DNA of 64,000 nt from the NCBI GenBank assembly GCA_021604645.1, contig BQJJ01000009.1, forward strand, positions 1-64,000. The letters run 5' to 3'. The translations under genes were made by a program, and so were the position numbers. The notes under the pieces were generated by a model that ran no database searches, was not told the DNA's origin, and was given only the letters and a program-made list of their open reading frames with translations. Of this stretch, positions 63,472-64,000 are shown one piece after another. The number at the start of each line of letters is the position of its first letter. Position 1 is the stretch's first letter. The DNA is from Methyloligella sp. GTDB lineage: Bacteria; Pseudomonadota; Alphaproteobacteria; Rhizobiales; HXMU1428-3.

Positions 63472-64000
63472 GCGTATTGCCTCTTAACCCAATCGCGATA
63501 ATCTCCTGAAATGATCCGGCTAACCCATAACTGATTGTCCAGATACCATTGAACAGTTTTTTCAATACCGCTTTCAAAGCTCTCTTGAGGAGACCATTTT
63601 AATTCTTTCTGAATTTTATCTGCGTTTACAGCGTAGCGACGGTCATGACCTGGCCGGTCTTCAACAAATTGAATTTGCTCCTTGTATGAAAGGCCATCAG
63701 TCCTAGGAAGTTTACTGTCTAAAATATGACAAATTTTTTCAACTATTTCCAAATTGGTTTTTTCATTTAAACCGCCAATATTATAAACCTCACCAGGAGT
63801 TCCGCTTTGTAGCGCTAGCTTTAAGGCCCGGCAGTGATCGCTGACATATAACCAGTCACGAATTTGCTGACCATCACCATAAATAGGCAGAGGTTTATTC
63901 GAAAGGGCATTATGAATAATAAGCGGGATCAGTTTTTCAGGAAATTGAAAAGCACCATAATTATTCGAGCAGTTGGTTATGATAGTCGGAAGACCATAAG
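63468..64000 (-). CDS. rfbB: dTDP-glucose 4,6-dehydratase (partial, start lies outside the window)
   Basis: The last about 176 residues of RmlB. From the window edge inward it reads [56 protein letters not shown] and then [28 protein letters not shown]. These are the typical extended-SDR C-terminal motifs of the second step of dTDP-L-rhamnose synthesis. The 5' part, including the NAD motif, is beyond the window end. Confidence 0.95.
   Translation of the reverse strand, partial: YGLPTIITNCSNNYGAFQFPEKLIPLIIHNALSNKPLPIYGDGQQIRDWLYVSDHCRALKLALQSGTPGEVYNIGGLNEKTNLEIVEKICHILDSKLPRTDGLSYKEQIQFVEDRPGHDRRYAVNADKIQKELKWSPQESFESGIEKTVQWYLDNQLWVSRIISGDYRDWVKRQYA

Noticed and set aside
1-64000. CRISPR arrays and insertion sequences
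   Set aside because: No regularly spaced identical repeats and no transposase genes were seen. The clustered hairpins at 21257-21416 are too few and too irregular for a CRISPR.

Overview
The window looks like chromosome of a low-GC, probably marine or host-associated alphaproteobacterium, most likely of the order Hyphomicrobiales (Rhizobiales). The evidence is gene order and family membership: metY near rplM-rpsI-argC, the run aminotransferase-hom-glpX-recJ, a two-domain cold-shock protein, and an NDUFS4-like complex I subunit. The species cannot be named from sequence reading alone.

Layout. (1) 1-21425 is core chromosome: methionine, arginine, threonine and alanine/lysine-type amino acid genes, ribosomal proteins L13/S9, gluconeogenic GlpX, RecJ, tRNA-Glu, several membrane transporters, a fatty acid desaturase, a chemoreceptor, glyoxalase I, a double cold-shock protein, tRNA-Pro and a complex I subunit. 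Two families of dispersed, folded intergenic repeats run through this part. (2) 21446-52076 is an integrated mobile element of about 30.6 kb in the 3' part of tRNA-Arg(TCT). It is bounded by a 63-bp direct repeat, with a tyrosine integrase at its right end. (3) 52078-54460 holds a TPR protein, a very small membrane protein and a DUF2793 protein. (4) 54990-64000 is an O-antigen/surface polysaccharide cluster read leftward: rfbB(partial)-rfbD-rfbA-rfbC, wzm, wzt, two methyltransferases, a WbsX-like protein and a GT61 glycosyltransferase.

The element is a mosaic. Its left part is a plasmid-like replicon: ParA, a small ribbon-helix-helix-like partner, a RepA initiator and four iteron-like repeats. 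Next come a KAP P-loop NTPase gene flanked by a long-range inverted repeat, a MobA/MobL relaxase, a Fic protein and a VirD4/TraG coupling ATPase. The centre (31991-39224) is a probable restriction or defence operon: a small HTH gene interrupted by a stop codon, an N6-adenine DNA methyltransferase without a visible nuclease motif, a coiled-coil protein with two membrane segments, a DExH helicase and a GIY-YIG (T5orf172/MUG113-like) nuclease. A second transfer/replication module follows: excisionase-like HTH, rolling-circle Rep, a small protein and an FtsK/SpoIIIE-type translocase. The right part carries ArdA and ArdC antirestriction genes, each behind a long imperfect palindrome that reaches its ribosome binding site, then two HEPN-type proteins and the integrase. 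No VirB-type mating channel is visible, so the element is probably mobilizable rather than self-conjugative.

The strongest candidates for something undescribed are: the four-gene methyltransferase / membrane coiled-coil / helicase / GIY-YIG operon; the large RBS-containing palindromes in front of ardA and ardC, which could be single-stranded-DNA promoters or single-strand origins; and the two covarying repeat families in the chromosome.
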